Part shown: positions 40,908 through 49,047 of the stretch, piece after piece
How the letters are laid out: the number at the start of each line of letters is the position of its first letter
How positions within the stretch are numbered: position 1 is the stretch's first letter
From: Micromonospora sp. WMMD1120
GTDB taxonomy: Bacteria > Actinomycetota > Actinomycetes > Mycobacteriales > Micromonosporaceae
DNA: 64,000 nt
Direction of reading: 5' to 3'
Assembly (NCBI RefSeq): GCF_029626235.1
Contig: NZ_JARUBO010000005.1
Span: 5,242,001 to 5,306,000 of the forward strand
Notes under the pieces: model-generated
The model's database searches: none
Seen by the model: the letters and a program-made list of their open reading frames with translations, nothing else
Told to the model about the DNA's origin: nothing
Position numbers and translations under genes: made by a program

Positions 40908-41988
40908 CCGGGTCGTGGTGGTCACCGGCCCCGGCCGGGTCGAGCTGGTCGAGCAGGACGCCGCGCCGCCGAGGCCCGGCACGTTCCGGGTGGAGACGCT
41001 GTTCAGCGGCGTCTCCGCCGGCACCGAGCTGAGCTACGTCAAGGGCACCAACCCCTACCTGAACGTCACCTGGAACAACGATCTCGGGCTGTTCCAGCCG
41101 GGCGCGGTGAGCACCCCGTACCCGGTGGGCAAGCTCGGCTACATGCAGGTCGGCCGGGTGGTGCAGAGCGACACCCCGGCGGTCGCGGTGGGCACGATCG
41201 GCGCGATGACCTACGGGCACCGCACCGGCTGGCGGGCCGACCCGGTCGCCGAGCGGTTCGTGGCGCTGCCCGACGACCTCGACCCGCTGCTCGGCATCTA
41301 CGCCGCGCACATGGGCCCGATCTGCGCCAACGGCCTGCTGCACGCCGCCGCCGACCTGCACGGCGCCGACGTCCGTACCCTCGGTGACGGGGTCCGCGGA
41401 CGCCGCGTCGCCGTTGTCGGCGCCGGTGTGGTGGCCCTGCTCACGGCCCTGTTCGCCCGACGTCACGGCGCCGCGTCGGTGGTGGTGCTCGACCCCACCC
41501 CGCACCGCCGACAGGTCGCCGAGGCGCTCGGCCTGGAAACCCTCGACCCGGACGCGGACGACCCTGCGGTCGTGCTCAAGACCCGCTGGGCGCACACCGC
41601 CGGGGACCGGGGCGCCGACGTGGTGTTCCAGTGCCGGGGGCAGGCGTGGGCGCTGCACCTCGCCCTGCGTCTGCTGCGGCCCCAGGGGACCGTCATCGAC
41701 CTCGCCTTCTACCAGGGCGGCGCGGACGCGGTCCGGCTCGGTGAGGAGTTCCACCACAACGGGCTGTCGCTGCGCTGCGCGCAGATCGGCCGGGTGCCGC
41801 GCGGTCTCGCCCCCACCTGGGACCGTGAGCGGCTCTCCGCCGAGACGATCGACCTGCTCCGCACGTACGGGGACGTGCTCCGCGAGCACCTCGTCACGGC
41901 GGTGGTGCCGTTCGACAAGGCGCCCACGGTGCTCACCGACCTGGCCGAGCGCCGCCGCCAGGAGTTGCAGGTGGTTCTCAGCTGCTGA
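40900..41988 (+). CDS. Medium-chain dehydrogenase, BchC-like, lacking the catalytic zinc Cys
   Basis: A 362-residue MDR protein. Where zinc alcohol dehydrogenases have CGTD, this has GVSAGTELSYVKG, and no structural four-Cys loop is present. This resembles the BchC-like subgroup that acts without the usual zinc. The cofactor motif is VAVVGAGVVALLTALFARRHG near residue 168; VIDLAFYQGGADAVRLGEEFHHNGLSLRCAQIGRVPRGL follows. It starts inside the last codons of the Gfo/Idh gene (8-nt overlap), so the two probably act in one pathway on a sugar-like substrate (inference). Confidence 0.82.
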   Translation: MRDRVVVVTGPGRVELVEQDAAPPRPGTFRVETLFSGVSAGTELSYVKGTNPYLNVTWNNDLGLFQPGAVSTPYPVGKLGYMQVGRVVQSDTPAVAVGTIGAMTYGHRTGWRADPVAERFVALPDDLDPLLGIYAAHMGPICANGLLHAAADLHGADVRTLGDGVRGRRVAVVGAGVVALLTALFARRHGAASVVVLDPTPHRRQVAEALGLETLDPDADDPAVVLKTRWAHTAGDRGADVVFQCRGQAWALHLALRLLRPQGTVIDLAFYQGGADAVRLGEEFHHNGLSLRCAQIGRVPRGLAPTWDRERLSAETIDLLRTYGDVLREHLVTAVVPFDKAPTVLTDLAERRRQELQVVLSC

Positions 41989-42028
41989 CCGGCCTCGCCG
42001 GGTGCGCGGGCCGGCTACCGTTCCCGGC

Positions 42029-43810
42029 ATGAGCACCCCGACGGACCGGTCGGCTCCCGGCACTGCCGAGGGTCGACCGGTCGGCCTGTCCGCGCTGCTG
42101 CCGTACCTGCGCGAGCACCGCGGCACCCTGGTCGTGGTGGGCGCGTTGTCGCTGGTCGGCGCGGCGGCGTCGCTGGCGCAGCCGCTGCTCACCCGCACCG
42201 TGCTCGACCGGATCGGCGCCGAACAGTCGGTGGCCCGGCTGGTCGCGGCGCTGGTGGCCCTGGTGGTGCTCGCCGCGGCGATCGGCGGGCTGCGCGACTA
42301 CCTGTTGCAACGCACCGCGGAAGGGCTGGTGCTGGGCACCCGCCGTCGGCTCGCCGGGCACCTGCTGCGGCTACCCATCGCCGAGTACGACAGCCGCCGC
42401 ACCGGTGACCTGCTGTCCCGGGTCGGCTCGGACACCACGCTGCTGCGCGCGGTGGTGACCTCCGGGCTGTTCGAGACGGTCACCGGGGCGGTGACGGTGG
42501 TCGGCGCCGCCACCGCCATGGTGCTGCTCGACCCGCCGCTGTTCGGCGTCACCCTGCTCGGGGTGGCGCTGGGGCTGGGCTTCGCCACCACCTTCGCCCG
42601 CCGGGTCAGGGCGCTGGCCCGCGCCGCCCAGGAGCGGATCGGCGAGATGACCTCGGCGGTGGAGCGGGCCATCTCGGCGGCCCGGACCATCCGGGCCAGC
42701 CGTGCCGAGGCCCGGGAGACGGCCACCGTCGCCGGCAGCGCGCGGGAAGCGTACGCGGCGGGGCTGCGGGTGGCCCGGGTGCAGGCGTTCATCGGCCCGA
42801 TCGGCTCGGTCACCGTGCAGGGCGCGTTCCTGCTGGTGCTGGGCATCGGCGGGGCGCGGGTGGCCGCCGGGGCGATCTCCGTCGGCGACCTCGTCGCGTT
42901 CGTCATGTACCTGTTCCTGCTGGCGCTGCCGCTCGGTCAGGTGCTGCGCGCGTACACCCAGTTGCAGTCCGGTCTGGGGGCGTTGCAGCGGATCGAGGAG
43001 ATCCTCGCCGTACCCGCCGAGGGCGCGACGGACCACCCGCCGGCGCCGGCGGTCGCGACGGCGACCCCGCGCGGCCCGACTCCCATGATCGAATTCGACC
43101 GGGTGGGCTTCGGCTACCCGGGCGGCGAGCCGGTGCTGCACGAGGTCAGCTTCACCGTGCCGGCCGGCACCCGCACCGCCCTGGTCGGCCCCTCCGGCGC
43201 CGGCAAGTCGACGCTGCTGGCCCTGGTCGAGCGCTTCTACGAGGTCGGCGCCGGCACGATCCGACTGGACGGCGTCGACGTGCGCGACCTGCCCCGCGAC
43301 GCGCTGCGGGCCCGGCTCGGCTACGTCGAGCAGGAGGCCCCCGTGCTCGCCGGCACGCTGCGGGAGAACCTGTTGATCACCACCCCGGACGCCAGCGACG
43401 AGCGGCTGCGCGACGTCCTCGACGAGGTCAACCTGGGTCACCTCGCGAACCGCACCGCCGCCGGGCTGGACGTCCAGGTGGGGGAGGGTGGCGTCCTGCT
43501 CTCCGGGGGTGAGCGGCAGCGGCTGGCCATCGCGCGGGCGCTGCTCGCCGGCCCGCCGGTGCTGCTGCTCGACGAACCCACGAGCAACCTGGACTCCCGC
43601 AACGAGGCGGCGCTGCGCCGCGCCATCGACGCGGTGGCCGTGCGCCGCACGTTGTTGATCGTGGCGCACCGGCTCGCCACGGTGGTCGACGCCGACCAGA
43701 TCGTCGTCCTCGACGGCGGCCGGGTGGTGGCGGTGGGCACCCACGCCGAACTGACCGACGCCGACCCGCTCTACCGGGAACTCGCCAGCCACCAACTGCT
43801 GGTCGGCTGA
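42029..43810 (+). CDS. ABC transporter, fused permease and ATPase
   Basis: A 593-residue half-transporter of the multidrug/lipid exporter type. The N-terminal transmembrane domain (about 20-330) has six helices (LVVVGALSLVGAAASLAQPLLTRTVLD, LVALVVLAAAIGGLRDYLL, and others). The ATPase domain has Walker A GPSGAGKST at 387-395, signature LSGGERQRLAIARALL, Walker B VLLLDEPTSNLD and the switch His in IVAHRLATV. It works as a dimer, exporting a hydrophobic compound. There is no second half gene, so probably a homodimer. Start ATG 42029; substrate unknown. Confidence 0.92.
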   Translation: MSTPTDRSAPGTAEGRPVGLSALLPYLREHRGTLVVVGALSLVGAAASLAQPLLTRTVLDRIGAEQSVARLVAALVALVVLAAAIGGLRDYLLQRTAEGLVLGTRRRLAGHLLRLPIAEYDSRRTGDLLSRVGSDTTLLRAVVTSGLFETVTGAVTVVGAATAMVLLDPPLFGVTLLGVALGLGFATTFARRVRALARAAQERIGEMTSAVERAISAARTIRASRAEARETATVAGSAREAYAAGLRVARVQAFIGPIGSVTVQGAFLLVLGIGGARVAAGAISVGDLVAFVMYLFLLALPLGQVLRAYTQLQSGLGALQRIEEILAVPAEGATDHPPAPAVATATPRGPTPMIEFDRVGFGYPGGEPVLHEVSFTVPAGTRTALVGPSGAGKSTLLALVERFYEVGAGTIRLDGVDVRDLPRDALRARLGYVEQEAPVLAGTLRENLLITTPDASDERLRDVLDEVNLGHLANRTAAGLDVQVGEGGVLLSGGERQRLAIARALLAGPPVLLLDEPTSNLDSRNEAALRRAIDAVAVRRTLLIVAHRLATVVDADQIVVLDGGRVVAVGTHAELTDADPLYRELASHQLLVG

Positions 43811-43909
43811 CCGTCGTCCGGCCTGCGGGCGGGCCGCCGTCGTGTCGGGGCGAACTTGCCGGGCGGCCGGGCCGCAAACGGCGGCCGGAATCGCGTACCG
43901 TTGCCGCTC

Positions 43910-46201
43910 ATGGGTGTGTCGCAACGGTTCAAGAGCAAGTTCCGGCGGTTCCTCCAGCGCCCCGGCTCGACCGTGGATCTCGCTCCGCTGGAGAAGCTGC
44001 TGCCGGCGATCGAGGCGCGCGAGGAGAAACTCGCCGCGCTCGACGACGCCGAGCTGACCGAGGCCGCCGGCGCCGCCACCGGCTACGAGGAGATCTGCGC
44101 CGTCGGCCGCGAGGCCGCCCGCCGGGGCCTCGACCAGCGGCCGTACGACGTGCAGCTGCTCGGCGCGATGTCGCTGCTCTCCGGCAAGGTCGCCGAGATG
44201 GCCACCGGTGAGGGCAAGACCCTGACCGCCACGATCGCCGCGTACGGGCACGTGCGGCTCGGCAACGGGCCGGTGCACGTGCTCACCATCAACGACTACC
44301 TGGCCCGCCGCGACGCCCAGTGGATGGAGCCGGTCTACACCCTGCTCGGGCTCACCGTCGGCTGGGTCAACGAGGCGTCCACCCCGCAGGAGCGGCGCGA
44401 GGCGTACGCCTGCGACGTCACGTACGTCTCGGTCAGCGAGGCCGGCTTCGACTACCTGCGCGACCAGCTGGTGACCGACGTGGCGGACCGGGTGCAGCAG
44501 CCGCTGTCCACCGCCATCGTCGACGAGGCCGACTCGATCATGATCGACGAGGCGCGGGTGCCGATGGTCCTGGCCGGCGCGGTGCCGGGCGAGCAGGACC
44601 CGGTGCACGCCGCCGCCGCGCTGGTGCGTGGCCTGCGCAAGAACAAGCACTACACGGTCGCGGAGGACGGCCGCAGCGTCGCTTTCACCTCCGCCGGCCT
44701 GGCCGCCATCGAGGCCAAGCTCGGCATCGACCTGTACGACGAGGAGCACGTCGCGCAGCTCTCCGCGGTCAACGTGGCGCTGCACGCGCACGCCCTGCTG
44801 CACCGTGACGTGGACTACATCGTCCGGGACGGCACCGTCGAGCTGGTCGACGAGATGCGCGGCCGGGTGGCCCAGCGCCGCCGCTGGCCGGACGGTCTCC
44901 AGGCCGCCGTCGAGGCCAAGGAGGGGCTGGACGCCACCGCCGAGGGCGAGGTGCTGGGCACCATCGCCATGCAGGCGTACATCGCGCTCTACCCGAAGGT
45001 GTGCGGGATGACCGCCACCGCGGTGCACGTCGGCGACCAGCTACGGGAGTTCTTCAGCCTCGAGGTCGCGGTGATCCCGCCGAACACCCCGTGCATCCGC
45101 GAGGACGAGCCGGACCGCATCTACGCCACCCGGGCCGAGAAGGACGAGGCGCTCGTCGACGAGATCCAGCGCGCGCACGCCAAGGGGCGGCCGGTGCTCG
45201 TCGGCACCCTGGACGTCAAGGAGTCCGAGGGGCTGGCCGCCGGGCTGAACGCCGCCGGGGTGCCCTGCGTCGTGCTGAACGCCAAGAACGACGACGAGGA
45301 GGCGGCGATCATCGCCGAGGCCGGCGCGTACGGCGCGGTGACCGTCTCCACCCAGATGGCCGGCCGGGGTGTCGACATCCGGCTCGGCGGCAGCGACCAG
45401 AGCGACCGGGAGCGGGTCGCCGAGCTGGGCGGGCTCTATGTGATCGGCAGCGGCCGGCACGACAGCCGCCGGGTCGACGACCAGCTGCGTGGTCGCGCCG
45501 GCCGGCAGGGCGACCCGGGTGGCTCGGTCTTCTTCGTCAGCCTGGAGGACGACCTGGTCGTCAAGCACGCCTCCGACTCCGTGCCGGCGTCGCCGCGGAT
45601 GAACGCCGACGGCCTGGTGACCGACGACCAGGTGGACTACGCGGTCGAGCACGCCCAGCGGGTCGCCGAGGGCGTCAACCACGAGATCCACCGCAACACC
45701 TGGCGCTACAGCGTGGTCATCGAGCAGCAGCGCAAGGCCCTCGCCGCCCGGCGGGAACGGCTGCTGACCAGCGACGTGGCAGCGGTGATGCTGCTGGAGA
45801 AGGAGCCCGAGAAGGCCGGCGAGATGGACGAGGACCTGCTCGCCCGGGCCGCCCGGTCGATCGCGCTCTACCACCTGGACCGGCTCTGGGCCGACCACCT
45901 GGCCGAGCTGTCCGAGGTCCGCGAGGGCGTACACCTGCGCGCCCTGGGCCGGCTCGACCCGCTGGACGAGTTCCACCGCGCCGCGGTGCCTGCGTTCAAC
46001 GACCTGGTCCCGGAGATCGAGGCGCGCACCATCGCCACGTTCAACGAGACCGAGTTCGACGAGGACTGGCAGCCCGACGACAGCACCCTCGTCCGGCCCA
46101 CCGCCACCTGGACGTACCTGGTGCACGACAACCCGTTCGGGTCCGAGCTCGACCGGCTGATCGCCTCGATCGGGCGGCGGCTCAGCGGCACCTCGCGCTG
46201 A
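43910..46201 (+). CDS. secA2: Accessory preprotein translocase ATPase SecA2
   Basis: 763 residues, shorter than housekeeping SecA (about 900-970). The DEAD motor is intact: Walker A ATGEGKT at 98-104, VDEADSIMIDEAR (Walker B), MTATAVHVGDQLREFFSLEVAVIPPN and QMAGRGVDIRLGG, with GRAGRQGDPG near 525. The C-terminal linker and zinc-binding tail of SecA are absent, as in actinobacterial SecA2. It powers export of a small set of proteins through SecYEG. ATG 43910 is chosen by alignment with MGVSQRFKSKFRRFLQRPGST. A strong terminator follows the stop. Confidence 0.93.
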   Translation: MGVSQRFKSKFRRFLQRPGSTVDLAPLEKLLPAIEAREEKLAALDDAELTEAAGAATGYEEICAVGREAARRGLDQRPYDVQLLGAMSLLSGKVAEMATGEGKTLTATIAAYGHVRLGNGPVHVLTINDYLARRDAQWMEPVYTLLGLTVGWVNEASTPQERREAYACDVTYVSVSEAGFDYLRDQLVTDVADRVQQPLSTAIVDEADSIMIDEARVPMVLAGAVPGEQDPVHAAAALVRGLRKNKHYTVAEDGRSVAFTSAGLAAIEAKLGIDLYDEEHVAQLSAVNVALHAHALLHRDVDYIVRDGTVELVDEMRGRVAQRRRWPDGLQAAVEAKEGLDATAEGEVLGTIAMQAYIALYPKVCGMTATAVHVGDQLREFFSLEVAVIPPNTPCIREDEPDRIYATRAEKDEALVDEIQRAHAKGRPVLVGTLDVKESEGLAAGLNAAGVPCVVLNAKNDDEEAAIIAEAGAYGAVTVSTQMAGRGVDIRLGGSDQSDRERVAELGGLYVIGSGRHDSRRVDDQLRGRAGRQGDPGGSVFFVSLEDDLVVKHASDSVPASPRMNADGLVTDDQVDYAVEHAQRVAEGVNHEIHRNTWRYSVVIEQQRKALAARRERLLTSDVAAVMLLEKEPEKAGEMDEDLLARAARSIALYHLDRLWADHLAELSEVREGVHLRALGRLDPLDEFHRAAVPAFNDLVPEIEARTIATFNETEFDEDWQPDDSTLVRPTATWTYLVHDNPFGSELDRLIASIGRRLSGTSR

Positions 46202-46210
46202 CGGAGAACC

Positions 46211-46250
46211 CCGGGGGCCCTGCCGTACGCTGCGGCGGGGCCCCCGGTTT
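46211..46250 (+). terminator. Intrinsic terminator after secA2
   Basis: 15-bp arms (CCGGGGGCCCTGCCG and CGGCGGGGCCCCCGG, one G-T pair) around a 7-nt loop, followed by TTT, 9 nt after the secA2 stop. Confidence 0.85.
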
Positions 46251-46284
46251 GGGCCGTTTCGACCCGGGTTTGCCGGGGTAGTAG

Positions 46285-46464
46285 GGCTGGTCCGTCCAGG
46301 TATCAGCGCTGGATTTTCCAGTTCGGGGCTGGTCCGTCCAGTTCGGGGCTGGGTCGTCCGGTCCAGGGCCGGTCCGTCCGGTCCAGGGCTGGGTCGTCCG
46401 GTCCAGGGCTGGTCCGTCCGGTCCAGGGCTGGTCCGTTCAGTCGGGGCTGGTCCGTTCAGTCGG
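46285..46464 (+). repeat. Nine-copy 20-bp tandem array upstream of GAF-ANTAR gene
   Basis: Nine contiguous units of 23, 19, 20, 20, 20, 20, 20, 19 and 19 bp with consensus GGCTGGTCCGTCCGGTCCAG. It lies after the secA2 terminator and ends 71 bp before the GAF-ANTAR start, in its promoter or leader. Unit length is not a multiple of three, so the array does not encode a repeat protein. Confidence 0.85.
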
Positions 46465-46535
46465 AGAGAGCAGACGATGGCAGAGTTGACGACACCCGCC
46501 GGTCGCCCGCGACACCGCACGGAGGCCGCGAGCCG

Positions 46536-47276
46536 GTGAACCTCGACACGCGGGAACCGGTGGTGCCGACCCTCGGGGTCCTGGAGACCGCAGCCCTGTT
46601 ACGGGAGCTGACCGCCGGCCTGATCAATCTGACCGACTTCGACGAGGCGCTGCTGGCACTGGTCCGGGTCACCCGGGACGCGGTGGCCGGCGTCCGCTGG
46701 TGCGGCTTCACCGCCCTGCGCGCCGGTGAGCCGGCCGGCGTCGCCGCCTCCGACGAACGGCTCGCCGGGCTGGACGACCTCCGGCACGGGCCCGACTCGC
46801 CAGCCATGAGCGCGATCCGACGGCGCGAGATGATCCTCGCCGCCGACCTGACCGGCGAACCCCGGTGGCCGGCGTGGGCCGCCCGAGCCCGCGACCTCGG
46901 CGTACGCGGGGCGATCTCGGCGCCCGTGGACATCGACGACCAGGTGATCGGGGCGATCAACCTCTACGCCGCCGCGCCGGACGTGCTGACGCCGCAACAC
47001 CAACTGACGGCGATGTTGCTCGCCGAGCACGCCGGCCTGCTGCTGGCCGCCGTCCGCGACCGTGGGCGACAACTCACCCTCGCCGGCGAACGGGACGCCT
47101 CCCTCCTCAGCGACGGAGTGGTGGACCAGGCCGTCGGCGTGATCATGACCCAGCGCGGGTGCCCCCCGGCCGAGGCCCTTGACGTGTTGCGAACCGCCGC
47201 GTCGTCGCTGGACATCCCGCTGCGCGAGGTGGCCGAGCGGCTGGTCCGTACCGTCTCCCGCGAACGCGACAACTGA
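46536..47276 (+). CDS. GAF and ANTAR domain protein
   Basis: A 246-residue cytosolic regulator. Residues about 25-175 form a GAF sensor domain (LTDFDEALLALVRVTRDAVAGVRWCGFTAL, GVRGAISAPVDIDDQVIGAINLYAAAPDVLTPQHQ). Residues about 188-242 form an ANTAR RNA-binding domain (VVDQAVGVIMTQRGCPPAEALDVLRTAASSLDIPLREVAERLV). ANTAR proteins act as antiterminators by gripping paired hairpins in nascent RNA. GTG start 46536. Its leader holds the 20-bp tandem array. The signal sensed by the GAF domain is unknown; no haem- or flavin-specific motif is evident. Confidence 0.9.
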   Translation: MNLDTREPVVPTLGVLETAALLRELTAGLINLTDFDEALLALVRVTRDAVAGVRWCGFTALRAGEPAGVAASDERLAGLDDLRHGPDSPAMSAIRRREMILAADLTGEPRWPAWAARARDLGVRGAISAPVDIDDQVIGAINLYAAAPDVLTPQHQLTAMLLAEHAGLLLAAVRDRGRQLTLAGERDASLLSDGVVDQAVGVIMTQRGCPPAEALDVLRTAASSLDIPLREVAERLVRTVSRERDN

Positions 47277-47532
47277 CCCCCACCTGGTTCGTGCCGCCGA
47301 CGCCGGGAGGCTAACGCCGCCGGTGCCGCCGGTGCCGCCGACGCCGCCTCGCCGCCGGTGCCGCCGACGCCGCCTCGCCGCCGCCGACGCCACCTCGCCG
47401 CCGCCGACGCCACCTCGCCGCCGCCGGTGCCGCCGACGCCGGTGCCGCCGCTGTCTCGCCGCCGGCGAGGCGGCGACCTGGCCGGCCTGGCGTAGCGTGC
47501 CTGCCGTGGTCTGTCCTGCAGCCGGGGCGCGT
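47277..47532. repeat. GCC-rich tandem region downstream of GAF-ANTAR gene
   Basis: From about 47315 to 47465 the sequence is made of GCCGCC-based units. Three 20-bp units CCGCCGACGCC(A/G)CCTCGCCG lie at 47361-47420, the last two exact copies, flanked by degenerate 9-bp GCCGCCGGT/GAC units. No gene is seen here on either strand. Confidence 0.7.
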
Positions 47533-47677
47533 TCGATGATCAACTCGGGTTTCGTGAAAGCGCGGCAACCGAGGCGGTGGGAAGGCCCGATTCCCTGAAA
47601 CGCGAGTCGGTCGAGCGGGACGTCGGGGTGTCCGGGGCGGTGGGAAGGCCCGACTTCCTGAAACGCGAGTTGATCGA
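47533..47677. repeat. Long palindrome, family A copy 3, with duplicated right arm
   Basis: A left arm (from TCGATGATCAACTCGGGTTT at 47533) pairs with either of two right arms, at about 47580-47613 and 47643-47677. The two right arms are near-identical direct repeats (GGAAGGCCCGA...CTGAAACGCGAGT) 63 bp apart. Arm sequences match the family A palindromes at 6214 and 8468. It lies between two plus-strand genes rather than convergent ones. Confidence 0.75.
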
Positions 47678-47791
47678 GCGTGGACGTGTCCGTTCGTCCG
47701 GTCAGCGGCGAGTCGGGCGGAATCGTTTCGCCGTGAGCGGGGTCGGGTAGCAAGGTGGTCAGGTGAGCTGCGCCGACCCGGGGGAGGACCG

Positions 47792-48289
47792 ATGCAGAGC
47801 CGGCTGCGAGTGCAGGGGCACCCGATCCAACCGATGCTGGTGACGTTCCCGCTCGGGTTGTTCGTCAGCGCCACCGTCTTCGACCTCACCGACGTCGTCG
47901 GCGGTCCCGCCTTCCTGGGCGAGGTCGGCTACTGGACGGGCGTCGCCGCTCTTGTCGCCGCCGCCTTGACCGCGATGGCCGGCATGGTCGACCTGTGGGA
48001 CGTGCCCGTCGATCACACCCGCCGCACCGCGGTGGCCTTCAATCTGGTGAACGCGGTGATGGCCGGCATGTTCCTCCTCACCTGCCTGATCCGGGCGCAC
48101 TCCCCGCAGCGCGGCGCGTCGGTCGCGATCCTGGCCACCGAACTGGTCGCACTGGCCGTCGGCGGGGTCGGGGTGCACCTGGGCGCCCGGCTGATGCGCC
48201 AGTTCGACTCGGGCCGCCCCGAGGCCGGCGGCCTCGACGCGCTCGCCGGCTCCACCGGGGAGGTCGCCCGTCCCTGGCCCGGTCGCTGA
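47792..48289 (+). CDS. DUF2231 membrane protein
   Basis: A 165-residue membrane protein with four helices and the DUF2231 opening MQSRLRVQGHPIQPMLVTFPLGLFVSATVFDL, where the HPIQPM motif is characteristic. Other helices are YWTGVAALVAAALTAMAGMVDLW, VAFNLVNAVMAGMFLLTCLI and ATELVALAVGGVGVHLGARLM. The family is predicted to be redox- or haem-linked but is not characterised. GGAGGACCG precedes the ATG. Confidence 0.88.
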   Translation: MQSRLRVQGHPIQPMLVTFPLGLFVSATVFDLTDVVGGPAFLGEVGYWTGVAALVAAALTAMAGMVDLWDVPVDHTRRTAVAFNLVNAVMAGMFLLTCLIRAHSPQRGASVAILATELVALAVGGVGVHLGARLMRQFDSGRPEAGGLDALAGSTGEVARPWPGR

Positions 48290-48314
48290 GCTGCTTCGCA
48301 CCGTCAGCCGGCCG

Positions 48315-48430
48315 AGCGTGACTCGGCCGCTCGGCGAGACGCGGCTGCTGGCGTGAACCGGCCGCTCTGCATGACCCGGCCGTTGGCATGACCCGGCCGT
48401 TGGCCTGACTCGGCCGCTCGGCGGGCTCGG
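48315..48430. repeat. 17-18-bp tandem array
   Basis: About seven imperfect units of the type GCATGACCCGGCCGTTG, two adjacent ones identical (about 48370-48403), in the gap between the DUF2231 gene and the helix-hairpin-helix gene. No coding potential is seen. Confidence 0.65.
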
Positions 48431-48472
48431 GCTTGGGCCGCCGGGGTGCGGCTGGTCGTCTAGCATCCGCGG

Positions 48473-48667
48473 ATGACCTCGTCCCTGGACGCTCTCCCGA
48501 AGATCGGCGCGCCGGCCACGCGCGCCCTGCATGCCGCCGGCTACACCGCACTGCGCCAGCTCGCCGACGTCCCCCGGGCCGACCTGGCGAGACTGCACGG
48601 CATGGGACCGAAGGCGCTCGGCATCCTCCAGGCCGCTCTCGAGGAGCACCAGCTCCGACTCGGCTGA
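48473..48667 (+). CDS. Small helix-hairpin-helix DNA-binding protein
   Basis: A 64-residue protein with two helix-hairpin-helix elements: LPKIGAPATRALHAAGYTALRQLADV and LARLHGMGPKALGILQAALEEHQL, whose GxGxxxA-type turns contact the DNA or RNA backbone non-specifically. It resembles the small RNA polymerase alpha-CTD-like or DUF4332-like helix-hairpin-helix proteins. ATG 48473; the ribosome site is weak. It stands alone between tandem arrays. Confidence 0.75.
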   Translation: MTSSLDALPKIGAPATRALHAAGYTALRQLADVPRADLARLHGMGPKALGILQAALEEHQLRLG

Positions 48668-49047
48668 CGACCGGCCCGCCCACTACCGCAGGCCGCCCGA
48701 GCACCGCGAGTCCGACGTAGCCACAGGGGCCCCGCCGGTGGCGCGAGCGCCCGGCGCGCACGCGGGTGGCGTGGCCGATCCGACGGTGCGGCGGGTAGGT
48801 AGCGTGGCCCGTCCGATCCGACGGGGTGCGGAGCGTGGGTGGCGTGGCCCGTCCCACGCGGCGCGGTGCGTGAGCAGTGGGGCCAGTCCGGCGCGGTGCG
48901 GTGCGTGAGCAGTGGGGCCAGTCCGGCGCGGTGCGTGAGCAGTGGGGCCAGTCCGGTGCGGTGGGGTACGTGGCTTGTCCGGTGCCGCCGTCCGTGGACG
49001 GAGCAAATCGGTTGCCGGTCGAGTGCTTGGCCGCGAGGGTGGGCGGC
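48668..49047. repeat. 380-bp gap with 30-bp tandem array
   Basis: Units GCGCGGTGCGTGAGCAGTGG... occur at 48861-48890 (30 bp), 48891-48925 (35 bp, with a 5-bp internal duplication) and 48926-48955 (30 bp), plus a partial fourth unit to about 48967. Upstream (48775-48860) are looser GTGGCGTGGCCCGTCC repeats. No spacers separate the units, so this is not CRISPR. No gene is seen here. Confidence 0.8.

Noticed and set aside
42371..45028. 885-codon open frame antisense to the ABC transporter and secA2
   Set aside because: It mirrors two well-supported genes, has Asp/Gly/Val/His/Arg-rich shadow composition, and no ribosome site or family. GC-rich codon bias keeps opposite frames open.
43910..46201. 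Housekeeping SecA1
   Set aside because: At 763 residues it lacks the C-terminal linker and zinc tail, and the N-terminus fits actinobacterial SecA2.
46182..46520. Minus-strand frame of repeats (GPDGPALDRTTQPWTG...) as a repeat protein
   Set aside because: The 20-bp unit is not a multiple of three, so the apparent peptide repeat changes frame and overlaps the secA2 terminator.
48861..48967. Possible CRISPR array
   Set aside because: Repeats are contiguous with no unique spacers, vary in length, and no cas genes are in the window.
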